Part shown: positions 21,827 through 35,190 of the stretch, piece by piece | Layout: each line of letters opens with the position of its first letter | How positions within the stretch are numbered: the stretch's first letter is position 1 | Source: Prunus persica | Taxonomy: Eukaryota > Streptophyta > Magnoliopsida > Rosales > Rosaceae | Assembly: GCF_000346465.2 (NCBI RefSeq) | Contig: NC_034011.1 | Span: 7,842,611 to 7,906,610 of the forward strand | Direction: 5' to 3' | Length of the DNA stretch: 64,000 nucleotides | Made by a program: the position numbers and the translations under genes | The notes under the pieces: model-generated | What the model was told of the DNA's origin: nothing | The model's input: the letters and a program-made list of their open reading frames with translations, nothing else | Database searches by the model: none

Positions 21827-23638
21827 GTTGTTGTTGTTTTTCTTTAATTAATGTAGCCCCCTGGTTCCTCCTCTCTTTTTTTTAATTAATTTTTTTTTTG
21901 TGTAAATTTTTTATTTTATTTTATAATTTTAGCGACACTAAGAAAGATACCAACTCACCACACAACTTAAAAACATAGACTAACTTATAAGAAAATAACT
22001 ATAAAAACAAAAAACAAAAAAAATCACAAATTTTAATTTTAAATATATATTTTCTTACAAGCAAAAACATTTTTAAAAAACAAACTTAAATTTTTATTTA
22101 AGTTAAACTTTATATATATAAATTTATTTTATGGACACATAAATATACAAGCAACTCAAGGATGACTAGTTAAGGGCCTCTGAAAACACAGCCAATGGTT
22201 CCGGGAAGGTTGGAGAGGTCAAAATTGTCTTGCTTAAAACCCAAACCTTCTTAGACACCAAAGGTGTCGCCGAAGAACTCCTAGACACTATATTGACAGA
22301 GGTAGCTCGTTCGGTTTACCAAAAATCGGCTCATATGACACATTAAATATTTATATTTATATTAATTTTAATTTTAATTTTAAAGAAACAAAAACTTAAA
22401 ATTACTAAAATAATAATAACAAAACATGCAAAGAGAAAATAAAAGAAAAGAAAATAAGAATTATTGTATCACTCGTGTATCACCATGTAATCACTGTGGT
22501 ATCACCCGTTTATCACGTTTTAGAGATGAATTTATGAACTTTCTATGTTTTCCAGTTTCGACCTCTGTCCCGTTTTGGACCAATAACTTTCAAACCGTTA
22601 GTCCAGATTTTATGTTCATTATATGGTTGGAATCAACATAACAAAATGAAATACTCAACCTGGACTGAATGGCAAAATTAGTTATAGAAGTGTACATAAT
22701 TCATTAAAACGAACACTCAAAGTTTCGACACAATAAAAAAAATTCCCACCAAGAACTTAAATGAAACATTGTCCTTAATGTTGAAAAGAGTAAAATTATG
22801 CAATGTATCATAAGGCCAAGGGAAGAAACAAAACAAAATAAAATTAAAACAAAAACTTAAATTACTAAAAACTAAACAAGCAAAGAGGAATGATTGGAAT
22901 ACTCCCCTTCGAAGCGATTAGGGCGAGCATGGAAGCATTTGGAGGTCACGATTTCTCCCAATACTCAGCACTTCCCTTCTTTGTTTTGTTACTATTCCAG
23001 TTATATCTTTCTTAGATTGTAGATTAATAATTGTTTTTGAGGTGGTTTTGGTAGTGTCTTATTCTTGGTGGTATATTTTGTTACGGAATAATAATGGCAT
23101 CGTAGTTTCTATTTTTTAATTGAGTTTTTATTTTTATTTTTTATGTAACAATTATAGTTATATTTTTGTTAGATCGTAGAATCATTGTTTTTTAAGTAGT
23201 TCTAATAGTGTCTATTTTTTTGGTATTAAAGTTCTGGTGGTGTCTTAGCGTTGCAAATATGTTTAGTATGAAATATAAATTGCTTCGTCATTTCTGTTTT
23301 TAACTGTGGGTAGGGTTTTGCCATTCAAAGCTTAGGGATTCTAAATCTTGGAGACTAAACAGTTAGCAACACATGAAATTTAAACATTAAAGAACAACTA
23401 ATTATATAATCTGAAGGAGGGTAGATTCGGTGACTGCAATGCAACTAATTATACAACTAATTATATAATTAAAGAACAACTAATTATCTAATCTTAAAGA
23501 ACAACTAATTATGTAAACAGTTAGCAACATATGAAATTTAAACATCTTTTAAATTTAAACATAAGCATTTCCATTGCATTTGTTCAATGTATCTCTTCCA
23601 TCTTTTAATTTGGCTGAAAGACACAACACTTAATTAGA
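21827..23638. other. AT-rich intergenic DNA upstream of HCT-1
   Basis: No coding region was recognised. The region has A/T homopolymers and a short direct repeat of AACTAATTATxTAAT words near 23395-23520. Confidence 0.55.
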
Positions 23639-23683
23639 CAATGAAAAGCACGTGGTGGAGCAGTTTCAATAAATGAGGGTGCG
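23639..23683 (+). promoter_or_regulatory. Upstream block shared by HCT-1 and HCT-2
   Basis: GAAAAGCACGTGGTGGAGCA followed by GTTTCAATAAATGAGG lies about 110-150 bp before the HCT-1 start. The same block with two changes is at 41201-41243 before HCT-2. It contains a CACGTGG G-box/ABRE-like core, a known bZIP/bHLH binding type. Regulation by it is inference. Confidence 0.5.
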
Positions 23684-23743
23684 TTCCATCAACAATGATG
23701 CGCTGAACCTCCATACTTGAAGCTTAGTGAGAAAATATATTAG

Positions 23744-25257
<1,514 letters not shown>

Positions 25258-25801
25258 GGAAATGAAATGCGTCGAATGGGAGCAATACGTTGAACATACT
25301 TTGGGCTTCTGTGTGTGTCCTCCGAGTTCTGGGACTTTTCATTGACTGTGGCCTAGCTGATCGGAAAGCAGCTGTTTTTGAAAAGTTCAAGTGGTCTTTT
25401 GGTTAATCTATATTAGAGTATCTGTTTTAGAAACACCCTAGTACTGAATAAGATTGTCGGAGTATCTGTAAGCTTTGTTTATTGCTGTGGAGGACTTCTT
25501 TTTCGGAGTATCTGTAGTTTACTGTGATTCTTAATAAGATTTTCTTTCTCCATGAAACAAAAAGATACTGAATCACTTTGGTTGCATAAAGGTTAGTGCC
25601 TTTGGTAAACCTGCACTTCGGTTATACTTTCAGAAATTTTGGATTAATGCAAGAGCATTTGTAGCGTTTTTATTTCTCACTGTGAAAAAAGGAAGAGTAA
25701 ATAATCAAGAGGTTCTTGTTCTGGAGACTTCAGTGTCAAGTCTGCCTATTCGCTGAATTATGTATGCTTGTATATTAAATTTATGTCCTAAAATTTTAGG
25801 A

Positions 25802-26148
25802 ATGGAAGAATATTCTGCAAGACTAGAGAATAATCAACATGATGCAGGTAAAATGAATTTTAATGGGATTGAAAAGGAAAATAATGGGGATGAAACTGAA
25901 ATAATGACACTGTAATGAGTGTTGAAGAAAAAGTACAAGACCATCGAGTTGGAATGATTTTTGACATTTTTGATGAGGTGATCGCATATTACAAACAATA
26001 TGGGAGGCAATCAGGTTTCCAGTGATAAGGAGATCATCAAGAAACGGAGATGATGGAAATTTGAAATATGTTATTATTTCTTGTGCCCGAGAAGGCAATT
26101 CAAAAAGTAAGTCAAGTAATTTTCTTAAACCTCGTCCAAGTATATAGA
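25802..26148 (+). pseudogene. FAR1/FHY3-family DNA-binding domain relic
   Basis: FAR1/FHY3 proteins are transcription factors derived from Mutator transposases. The relic opens MEEYSARLENNQHDAGKMNF at 25802, is stopped near 25918, and then resumes with the family core VGMIFDIFDEVIAYYKQYG. VIRRSSRNGDDGNLKYVIIS and CAREGNSKSKSSNFLKPRPS follow in a shifted frame. A missing base near 26017 (in GFPVIRR) causes one shift. The zinc-binding, transposase-like and SWIM regions are absent. It lies 0.5 kb downstream of HCT-1 and looks non-functional. Confidence 0.75.
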
Positions 26149-26690
26149 ATAATTGCAAGGGTCAACGTAGGGCAGGTTTATTGCACGTCTCTGCACCACC
26201 GTTCTTTTTGCGATTTCTTTATGTTTTGAATAAATTGCAGAGAATCTTTGGGTATTTCCATACTCGGCTCCTAACCGGCCCATTCCCATACCTAATTATT
26301 TTCATTTGTAAAACTTAAGATACTATATCTCTAGTAATTCCAACACAAGACAAGCCAATTCAAATGATAATTTCATGGAGTGAATCTCTTTAAAATAAGG
26401 GCGAAGTATTACTTTTTAGGAATAGTAAATCAAATAAATAAGCATAAGTTATTGGTTTCAATCATATTATTCAATTTTAGACTTGTATATAATCGCTTTG
26501 ATTCTCCATAGGAACATCTACGGAATTTTTTGATGACACATGTCCCCTTAACACCGTAACAATTGTCCACAACTCCATCTTTAGGTCCAACACAAAGTTT
26601 GGTAGGCCATGTGAACCTCCCAGCTTCATATGGTATTTTATCTCAAAAGATACATGATTGAGTTAAGCGCAACTTGTCTGGTACAGAGCT

Positions 26691-26798
26691 GATATTATCA
26701 TAAAGGAGAGGTCCCATCTAATATTTGATATTATCACAAAGGAGAGGTCCCATCTAATGTTCGATATTATCATAAAGGAGAGGTCCCCTCTAATGTTT
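26691..26798. repeat. Tandem repeat, 36 bp x 3
   Basis: Units start GATATTATCATAAAGGAGAG at 26691, 26727 and 26763. They differ at only a few bases. Confidence 0.9.
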
Positions 26799-26828
26799 GG
26801 TTTGTTGTTCCAGGTTGTGTCAGTTATT

Positions 26829-27000
26829 AAAATTTGGAGACCCATCGACCAAAAACAGTTTCAAACCACGTCCTAAAAGTGGAGCAGTTTGTGTGATCTG
26901 AAATTAATCCTGGTAAAATTTGGAGACCCATCGACCAAAAACAGTTTCAAACCACGTCCTAAAAGTGGAGCAGTTTGTGTGATCTGAAATTAATCCTGGG
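26829..27000. repeat. Perfect direct repeat, 86 bp x 2
   Basis: The block AAAATTTGGAGACCCATCGA through GAAATTAATCCTGG is present twice in direct succession (26829 and 26915), with no difference that I could see. Confidence 0.9.
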
Positions 27001-27116
27001 TGAAGACATAGTGGAACAGTTTCAAACCACGAGCTATTTTGTTTGAAGACATCGTGGAACAGTTTGGGTCAGTGGCGGAGTCAGGAATTTATGTGTTGTG
27101 AGGCCAACATATAAAC

Positions 27117-29111
27117 TGAAAGGACCCGCCCCGAATTTCTCAAAACCCGAGGCGAACCCTTTGGAATTCTTGACATCACCCCGATGTCATGCCCGCTTAC
27201 CAAAGACCGAGACTTCCTGCCGAAATTTCGGCAGAGTCTCCCCTATAAATTGGACATTTCCCAAAATTACAACCTGCATAAAAACGCATTTAATATTCAC
27301 AACTGGCAGCATGCACAATATAATTTCATGCAATTCACACAAACGGCCTTCGACCTTCCAATAATTCTCAACTACTACCAAACCCGCTAACCAAACAATT
27401 CATGCCTTAAACAAGGCAAACAATTTAAATATAAATTATGACTAACATTTAGTCTACGGCTGCACCTAATAACCTTAGGCTGCCTACGTACCCTCCTTGA
27501 GGGATCAAGCCACACGTAGTTCTTCCATAAAACACAATTCCACACATAAGCGATACCTTATTTCATTTCCCTGTATTTCTCATAATCTCCCTATACGCCG
27601 ATACAACCAACGCCACGTATGGGGCCTGTCCGCACGCCGGATAACCTACGCCACGTGGGACCTAACTTTCACTTGGTGGTACTTGTAGTGCAACCAAAAT
27701 CCGGGGAGGTACCTAAGGTAGTGCGTATAGCACTCCAAACTGACATTCTAGACTCTTTTGTACTCTTGTACAAACATATATAATTATATATAATAATTCT
27801 AATATTGTGTAACCCTCCACAATAGTCTAGCACCCGATAATCCCCCCTGGAAGGGTGAGATTACTCTGGGAGACTCACGGTCAACCAAGGGTCAAACTAC
27901 CCTAACCCTGGTCAAACAGACCTGCGGAGCCTACGACCTCCAATTTCCGATCCGAAAGTCCCTATGGGTTTTACAAGGTATAAGACACTCGTCCTACAAG
28001 TTTGGTTTAGATAGGACGGTCGGATCGGTCACGATCGCACGATCTGACGGTTAATATAAAATATAAACTTTAAATTATTATTCGGAACATCCGGGGCTCC
28101 GATTCACAGTCCGTGAATTCCTATACGATCCTAGAATTACCTAGATTAACATATATTAAATTTGAGACCATTCAACGGTCCCAACCTATCGAACCCGAAT
28201 AACGCACAATATACGATCGTCCGTTCGATAGTCAAACGACGTCCGAATTGAGATCCGCGAAATTCTACGCACTCGTGACAACCTAAGGATCTCATCGAGA
28301 CACAGTGCCACTTTTTCTACAGTGCCCACACGCCGCCGCACGCTCCGGCAGCACGTGGGTGCCCAAAGCGATAAAGCTTCACAGGAAAATCTCAACACCA
28401 CGGCTCCAAACTCCTACCCTGGGTATAACACCCTATTTGGAGCCACTTTTGTTCTTGGACCTACCCCAAAAACTGACCGGAAGTGGCCGGAATCGCGATC
28501 CTAAAACCGGCCGAATTTCAATTCGAAAATCGAATTGGCTATGCTAAGAATCGATCCAATCCTACCCAACAGGCAGCTAGAGCATGCAGAAGGGATGAAT
28601 TTCCATACCTTGATTGCCAGAATCGGTGGCCGGAGGAGGGAGATCGACGGCGGCAAAGATCGGACGACGCCGGCCGCTTCTTCTCCATTTTCCGGCGAAA
28701 CCACGGTGGCTGGAGGCGGGAGTCAGCTGGGGCTGGAAGAGGACAATGCCCCGGTCATTTTGGTACCGGCCTCGTCCACAGTCGTGGCCGGTGGCCGGAG
28801 TTACGAGGAGAGAGAGAGAGAGAGAGGGAGAAAATCTGATTTTTATAAAAAAATCTCATTTCGAAATAATTACGATTATGCAACTGGGTTTCTTTTGACC
28901 ATATCTCTCTCGTTACAACCCCGATTCGAGCCCACTACGTGTCTATGAACTCGTCTCAGTACGACCTATCCAAAAATACTAGTCACTGCCCCAAACTTTC
29001 TCCGATTAAGAATATGACCAAAATGCCCTTATCTCAAGGGTAAATTTGTAATTTCCCTTAAATAATTAAATAATTTAAATAAGGGTTAAATTTGGAGTCA
29101 GAGTTTTACAT
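27117..29111 (-). mobile_element. Solo LTR (gypsy-type), 1995 bp, inside the hAT element
   Basis: It starts TGAAAGGACCCGCCCCGAAT and ends in GTTTTACA, flanked by TAAAC on both sides (27112-27116 and 29112-29116). It is a close relative of the LTRs of the element at 49255, but has only one copy of the CGCCGGATAACCTACGCC minisatellite unit (about 27590-27665). Open frames within it, such as 28483-28948, run through GC-rich non-coding LTR sequence and are not genes. Confidence 0.9.
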
Positions 29112-29205
29112 AAACCAAACAAGACATTAACAAATTTCAATTTTTCAACCTTAACAATGTTTGGAAAAATTAAAGGCAAAAAATAATTGTTTATTCAATT
29201 AGGTA

Positions 29206-30355
29206 TCAAAATAACACTCGTCGTTCTTTCATATCTCTAAAATCATCTATGATTGAGTCAATGCTAAACTTTTCTGCAATTTTCCTTTTGATGCACATAA
29301 TCAAAGAGTCTGTGAGAAATTCGTCTTCCATCTTGTTACGAAGCCTAGTTTTTACTATACACATAGCAGAAAATGATCGCTCTGCAGTTGCTGTGGAAAC
29401 AGGAAGAGTAAGCACAAGCACAACCACTCTATAAACAAGTGGATATGTCGTTGATCTTCTAGTCATTACCATCCATTGAGATAGATCATATTGTTGACAA
29501 GTTTTTGAACTTTGGAATTCTAACGACGTCACTCTCAAAATGTTGAAGTTGTCTTCTCAAACCTATCTTCTCATGATCTTCAAAGTTTTGCGGATAGAAC
29601 TTATCTACTAATTGAAAAATATCATCAATACTAAAAGATTTATTCACTTCACGAGGATCCAAAGCCGACCCCAAAATAAGCGGCTCTATTGTTTGATCAC
29701 TAAATCTGCTATTTAATTCTTGAAGTTGAGAATCTATTGCAGCATAAAAAAATATCTATCATGTAATCATGCTTAACCGTAAAATCATCTTCTTGATGGC
29801 TTGCTCGACCTCGTCTTGCAACATAGCGAGCATTCATATCTAGGATATCTATGATCTGTGCTTCACAAAAAGAATTCACCTTGGTAAGCAAAGAATCCCA
29901 TCTATCATCTCTTAATTCTTGGATGAGTGCTTTAGTGGAAGAAGCAAGATTCATGGCATTTATGATGTCTTGGGATTGACATTGCAAAGCTTGACAAAGA
30001 TCATTAGTGATCTCCATAAGTTCTTTCATAAGATGTAAGATAAAGACAAATTCATATGAAGTCATTGCCTCATAAGCCTCATCAGCATCTCCTCGTTGAG
30101 CATAAGTAGTTCCGTTATCAATTATATTAATTAGAACTGTGCATGTTGCACTAAACATATTTACCAAGCTAGTAATTGATTTCAAATGTGAGAACCCCAA
30201 CAAGTATCACCAGCACGTTGTAAGGTGCCAATTTGGTTAATTCCTTTCCCAGTCTTGAGCTCATCAATTGCAATCATGTGCTCAATTTCAGCAGCTTGAG
30301 CATTTTTTAGTTCATCATTATGCTTGCATGAAGCACCAACAATATTGACAATAGA
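29206..30355 (-). pseudogene. hAT transposase (TTF/ZMYM1-like), C-terminal part
   Basis: This is the downstream half of the transposase cut by the LTR at 30356. Minus-strand frames carry SHLKSITSLVNMFSATCTVL (immediately after the LTR boundary), NARYVARRGRASHQEDDFTV, a short break, and the hAT dimerisation region LTLPVSTATAERSFSAM to LRNKMEDEFLTDSLI. At least two frame changes (near 29700 and 29520) break it even apart from the LTR. hAT transposases are RNase H-fold enzymes that excise and reinsert DNA; this copy cannot be functional. Confidence 0.88.
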
Positions 30356-30619
30356 TGTAACACCCCGACTCCAAATTTAATTCCTATTTTAAATTATTTA
30401 AGTGAATTTACGAATTTACCCTTAGGGTAGGGGTAAATTGGTCATTTTCTTACCCGGAAAGTGTTTGGGGCAGTGACTGGTATTTTTGGATAGGTGGTAC
30501 TGAGATGAATTCGTAGACACGCGGTAGGCTTGAATCGGAGTTGTAACGAAAAAGTTACGAGCAAAACATCGACAATGGCAAAATCGTAAATATTTCAAAA
30601 TCTGGTTTTAAAATATCTG

Positions 30620-30678
<59 letters not shown>

Positions 30679-33396
30679 GCGGCTGAACCCCTCTCCCCCG
30701 TTTTGATTTTTCGCCAGAATTTCAGATGGCGAGAACTTCGCCGTCCGACCTCCATTTCAGGCGCCGTTTCTTGCAAAAGCTTCCTCTCTTCCTCCTCTAC
30801 CCAGCCCACCCCTTTTCTCCGATCGAAAACCCGGCGAACGGCGGTGGCAACGACGGGAAAAACAGCCGAAACTGCCGACATCACAGGCGACGTTTCCGGC
30901 CGTCGCGAGCTGCACCGTCACTTGGAACAGATAGCTCTCCTCCCCTTCTAGCTATTTCCTAGGTTGTGCGATGACAATGTCGACGGTGGTCACCGGATCG
31001 AAGCCCTGAAGTTCCGGGTTAAACCGTGAGTTTCCGACGCCGATTCCGGCCAATTGCCGTCCGAATTGGACTTGGGTGTAGTTGAATAAAGTGTTCCACT
31101 CGTCGAGTAGAACCTGTAGCCGGAAGGTGGCTTGTAGTTTGGAGATTTTCCGGCGAAGCTTTATCGCTTTGGACACCCGCGCGCTGCTGGCGCATGTGGC
31201 GGCGCGTGGGCACTGTAGCAAAGGGACATATTTGTCCCAATACGATCTCCTGGTTGTCACGAGCACGTAGAATTTCGCGGATCTCAATTCGGACATCGTT
31301 TGACTATCAAACGGATTTTCGCATATTGTGCGTTATCCGGGTTTGATAGGTTCCAACCGTTATATCCTTTCCGAATTAAAATATGTTGTTCTAGGTATTC
31401 CTAGGATCATATAGGAATTCACGGATCATGAATCAGAACCCCGGATGTTCCGGTTCAATAACTTAAAGTTTGCGTTTTTTTAATAACCGTCCGATCGTGC
31501 GATTGTAAGCGATCTAACCGTCCGTTTCGGACTAAACTTGCGAGACGGGTATCTTAGACTTTGTGAAACCTTTAGGGACTTTCGGATTGTAAAACGGAGG
31601 TCGTGGGTCCCGTGGGCCCGGTTGACCCAAATTGGGAAGTTTGATCGCCGGTTGACCGAGTGTCTCCCGAAGTTGTTCCATCGTCCAAATCGGGTAGTAG
31701 GACCTTAGAAAGTCTCATTCCTAGTACACTTACTAGAAACTTGGGAAATTAGGATACTTAATTTAAAGTACTCGTTCTAAACGTTTCGTATTAATCTCGT
31801 ATACGTATTCTGAATTAGGTACTCCGACTACGCATACACAGGAGGCGGGACCCTCTCAGGGTCAAGCAGCGTGGGACTACTTGTGAGTGGACTTTGTTTT
31901 CAAAGCTTATGCATGGTTTTATTGATGAAAGATTTATGCATAACGTTTTAAATAATTTAACGAATATATTATATTCATGAGTTGAATTTGATGTTTGTAT
32001 AGTGTTTTGGCATAGTTGGGTATTGAAAGTATATTTTATATATGGATTTTGGGAAATATTATGCATGATGTTTTAAATGGTATTTTGAATATATTATTTA
32101 TGAAATTGTTGAAAGTGATATTTTTATGAGGCATTGAAAATATATTTTGGGTTTTGATATATTGGAGTATCTTGAATACGAATATTTGGATTTTGAGAAT
32201 TTCTATATATATATTTGGCTATGTGTGAGGTACTTGGGTTGTTGAGATGAGATTGTGGAAAGTGGTGAGTATAGAATGTCAGTTTGGTGTGCTGTAAGCA
32301 CTACCCTATGTACCTCCCTGGATGTGGAACTTGGATACAGAGACTTGAGATACTTGGAATTGTCGGAACCCGGGGCATCCTTGACGGGATGTTGCTGTAG
32401 ACCCTTAATTGGGTAGTCTGCGCGCGTAGGACTGATCACAGACGTATGGGTTTTGAGGTTATCGACGGTACGTTCTGGCTGAGAGTTGGTCCCCCAGTTG
32501 GACGGCTCGTTCCCTAGTCACATGGTGGATTGAGGACTCATCACGAGGACTCTGCCAGGGTGACTAGTCAAACAATCCCCCGGTTGGATTGTTTCCCCGG
32601 TACAACTAGGTGATGGTTATATTTATACTATATATATATATATATATATCTCTTATATTATATATTTATATCTATTCATTCATTCTTGTTTCTCGGTGTG
32701 GATACTTCCTTCCCGGTCGTGCCAATGGGTACGCTTTCGAGAGTTTACTTGTGTGATTTATAAGTTTTGGATGGTGGGCTTTGTAAAGCGTTCGTTTTGG
32801 ATTTCGGACTTGGCATCTGGTATCGATTTGTTTTGATATATTATATATATACATATATACGTGAGTATGACGGTTTTGAGATGCATGGGATTTCTTGCAT
32901 GGTTTTCTAGACGGTGGGGTTATATTACGTTGGTTTACATTGAACTGAATTTATTTTTGTCCACTCACAATTTTCTGTTTTGCGCCCCCCAGCCAGTAGT
33001 TGACTGAGCTCCGCAACAGAGCCGGATCGTGAGCTTCCGAGCCTTGAGCCTTTGTAGGACTCTTTCTTCCTGTTATTTCCTTTGCACTTTGTTTTGTTGA
33101 AATTGAAGTTCTTAGACATGCTCTGTTATCGCCCCTGTTAGGGTTTGAATTGTGAGGCCGGAGGCCATTTTTGTTGTAAACTGTTTATTCGCTTCAAAGC
33201 ATGCTGCTGGTTGGGATTATTCTGTATTTTTATGCAGGTTGAATTTTGTTAGTTTGTTCAATTCATAAGGGAGACTCTGCCAAAATTTTGGTAGAGAGTC
33301 TCGGTTTCAAGTAAGTGGGCCCGGCATCGGGATGATGTCGGAACAAAGACGGGGTCCGCTCCGGTTTCCGGGGAAATTCCGGGGCGGGTTCTGTCA
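30356..33396 (+). mobile_element. Solo LTR (gypsy-type), 3041 bp, inside the hAT transposase
   Basis: It begins TGTAACACCCCGACTCCAAA and ends GGCGGGTTCTGTCA, flanked by ATAGA (30351-30355 and 33397-33401). The orientation is opposite to the LTR at 27117. It includes a pure CT dinucleotide run at about 30622-30676 and a TA run near 32627-32650. It interrupts the transposase reading frame between YDGASNMRGEW-type upstream and SHLKSITSL downstream sequence. No internal retroelement region is present. Confidence 0.92.
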
Positions 33397-33401
33397 ATAG
33401 A

Positions 33402-34673
33402 AGTCAATTTAGTGAAAAAGTGGTGAACATGAATAACTTCTCTTGATGATGCAATTAATGCCAATTGTAATCGATGTGCTAAACAATGAACATAGTAAGC
33501 ATATGAGCAATCATTCAAAATCAAAGCTTGTAACCCATTCCATTCACCTCGCATGTTACTTGCACCATCGTATCCTTGTCCTCTAATATTTTGAAAATTT
33601 AGTGAATTATGAGACAATATAGAGTAGATACCTTTTTTCAAAGTTAATGCCTTAGTGTCTGACACATGAACAAGCCCAAAAAAAGGCTCCTGAATAAGAC
33701 CTTCTTTGTCAACAAATCACTACACTATAGCCATTTGCTCTCTCTTTGGATTCATCACGCGCTTCATCAACAATTATACAAAACTTTGATTCCCTAATTT
33801 CTTCACAGATTGCTTTCTTCACTTTAGTTAAAAAAACATGTAAAATTTCTTTTTGGATCTGTGGTGATGTGTAAGGGGCATTTTTGGGAGCTTTATCTAA
33901 GATAACTCCAACAACTTTTTCATTATATGCAGGCAATATTTCTAACATTTGAAGAAAATTTCCACGATTGATTGAATTCTTTTTTCATCATGGCCTCTAA
34001 AAGCACATCCTTGGAATGCAAGCCACGTGACTGCTTCAATTGTTGCCTTAAGTCATAGTCGATTGTCTGCAATTTGTTGGGAAGAATAATTCTCAACGAC
34101 TTTCTGTATATGCTGGGATTGATTCATCAAATTCAAACATGATATTTCAACAATCTTATGAAGGGAGTTAGGATCTTTCCCCTTGTGATTTAGAAAAGAA
34201 CAATTTTTTCCGGCTCTAACTTTCTTTCAACTTTGAAATCCCTCAAGAGTGAAAGCATTTTTCCCATAATGTCCAAATGGTTTATTAAAAAGATAGCATG
34301 GTAGACAAAAAGCTACATCTTTCACAGGTGAATATTCTAACCACGAAGGAAATAGTTTGAACCATGAACTTTGAAAGCTACGCTGATGAGTTACTGGTTG
34401 GATACTTGGAAAGTATAGGTTGGTATGGACTAACGTTAATGTAAGCTCGTCGAATTTCGTCACGTTGATTAACAGGATAATTCCATATTTGTGGACATAG
34501 CCCTGGTCGAGCTCTAAAGTACTAATATCAACTTCATTGTCAGTAGTCTCAATTCTTGGAGATCCAGAATGATTTTCATATGCTACTGTCTCAATATTAG
34601 AATCAGGTACAGATGAGGTAACTTCAATATGTTTTCTTTTGAAAAATCCATCAATTTTAGGTTGTTTCTTCAT
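33402..34673 (-). pseudogene. hAT transposase (TTF/ZMYM1-like), N-terminal part
   Basis: The first ATG on the minus strand is at 34673 (MKKQPKIDGFFKRKHIEV), typical of ZMYM1-like hAT proteins. A TTF-type zinc-finger region follows (HQRSFQSSWFKLFPSWLEYS, DVAFCLPCYLFNKPFG). Downstream pieces include CEEIRESKFCIIVDEARDES and GQGYDGASNMRGEWNGLQAL with YVHCLAHRLQLALIA, the DUF4371-like and catalytic-core portion. Several frame changes (near 34230, 33950 and 33700) separate the pieces. The chain is cut at 33401 by the solo LTR and resumes at 30355. Confidence 0.88.
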
Positions 34674-34917
34674 CTACAATCCAATTGCAAATTTTATTAA
34701 GCACATGATAAATTATACCACCAAAAAAAAAAAAAAAATCATATTCTATGCATAGAACATATAAGATACGAAACATATAATTATAACAATGAAAACTTCA
34801 ATTTTCACTCATATCGCAAGACAAAGCTTGTCATTTGGGTTCTGGGTTTTATGTTGCTGATGATGATTCAATGCATACGACGACTTCCACGACCTTGTTT
34901 GTTGAGTCGGTGAGGGG

Positions 34918-35159
34918 TGTTGTAAAACTAAAAGCTGAGTTTGCTGCAGAATGAGTAAAAGGAATGTGATACTGATTCATTGACTTGAAGTCTAATTAAA
35001 TACAAATGCAAATAACAGAAAGCTAGAAAATAAAGCAACCTCTAATCCCACGACTAACAACTCCTAATAATCTGGGATTCTCCTAAGGAATAGGTAAAAG
35101 CAACAGACTTCCTAACAAATAGGAATTTATTGAAAAACAAACGACTAAATATCTTAACA
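34918..35159 (-). repeat. 3' LTR of the copia element
   Basis: This 242 bp repeat is bounded by TG and CA. The purine tract lies just inside (35160-35168, read on the minus strand). Confidence 0.93.
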
Positions 35160-35190
35160 CCCTCCTTTAAACTGAATGCCATCTATGCAA

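Larger units (their letters stand above)
26160..27069. other. Intergenic DNA with tandem repeats, no gene
   Basis: There is no coding region here. The stretch includes the 36 bp triplet repeat and the 86 bp direct repeat listed separately, and AT-rich unique sequence. Confidence 0.55.
27070..34790 (-). mobile_element. Degraded hAT transposon containing two nested solo LTRs
   Basis: The 3' end is seen at 27070 as CAGTGGCGGAGTCAGGAATT, a terminus known from TTF/ZMYM1-like plant hAT elements. Transposase pieces of that same type lie at 29206-30355 and 33402-34673 on the minus strand. Solo LTRs occupy 27117-29111 and 30356-33396, each with its own 5 bp duplication, so the original hAT was roughly 2.7 kb. 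No matching 5' terminus was found beyond 34673, so the right border is approximate and this end may be deleted. Confidence 0.75.

Noticed and set aside
28305..28948. Several overlapping GC-rich open frames
   Set aside because: They lie wholly inside a solo LTR. Homologous frames in the other LTRs are not conserved in length or frame.
34835..34845. TTTGGGT resembling the hAT left flank near 27063, as a possible hAT target duplication
   Set aside because: The bases beside it do not form the inverse of CAGTGGCGGAG, so it is a chance match.
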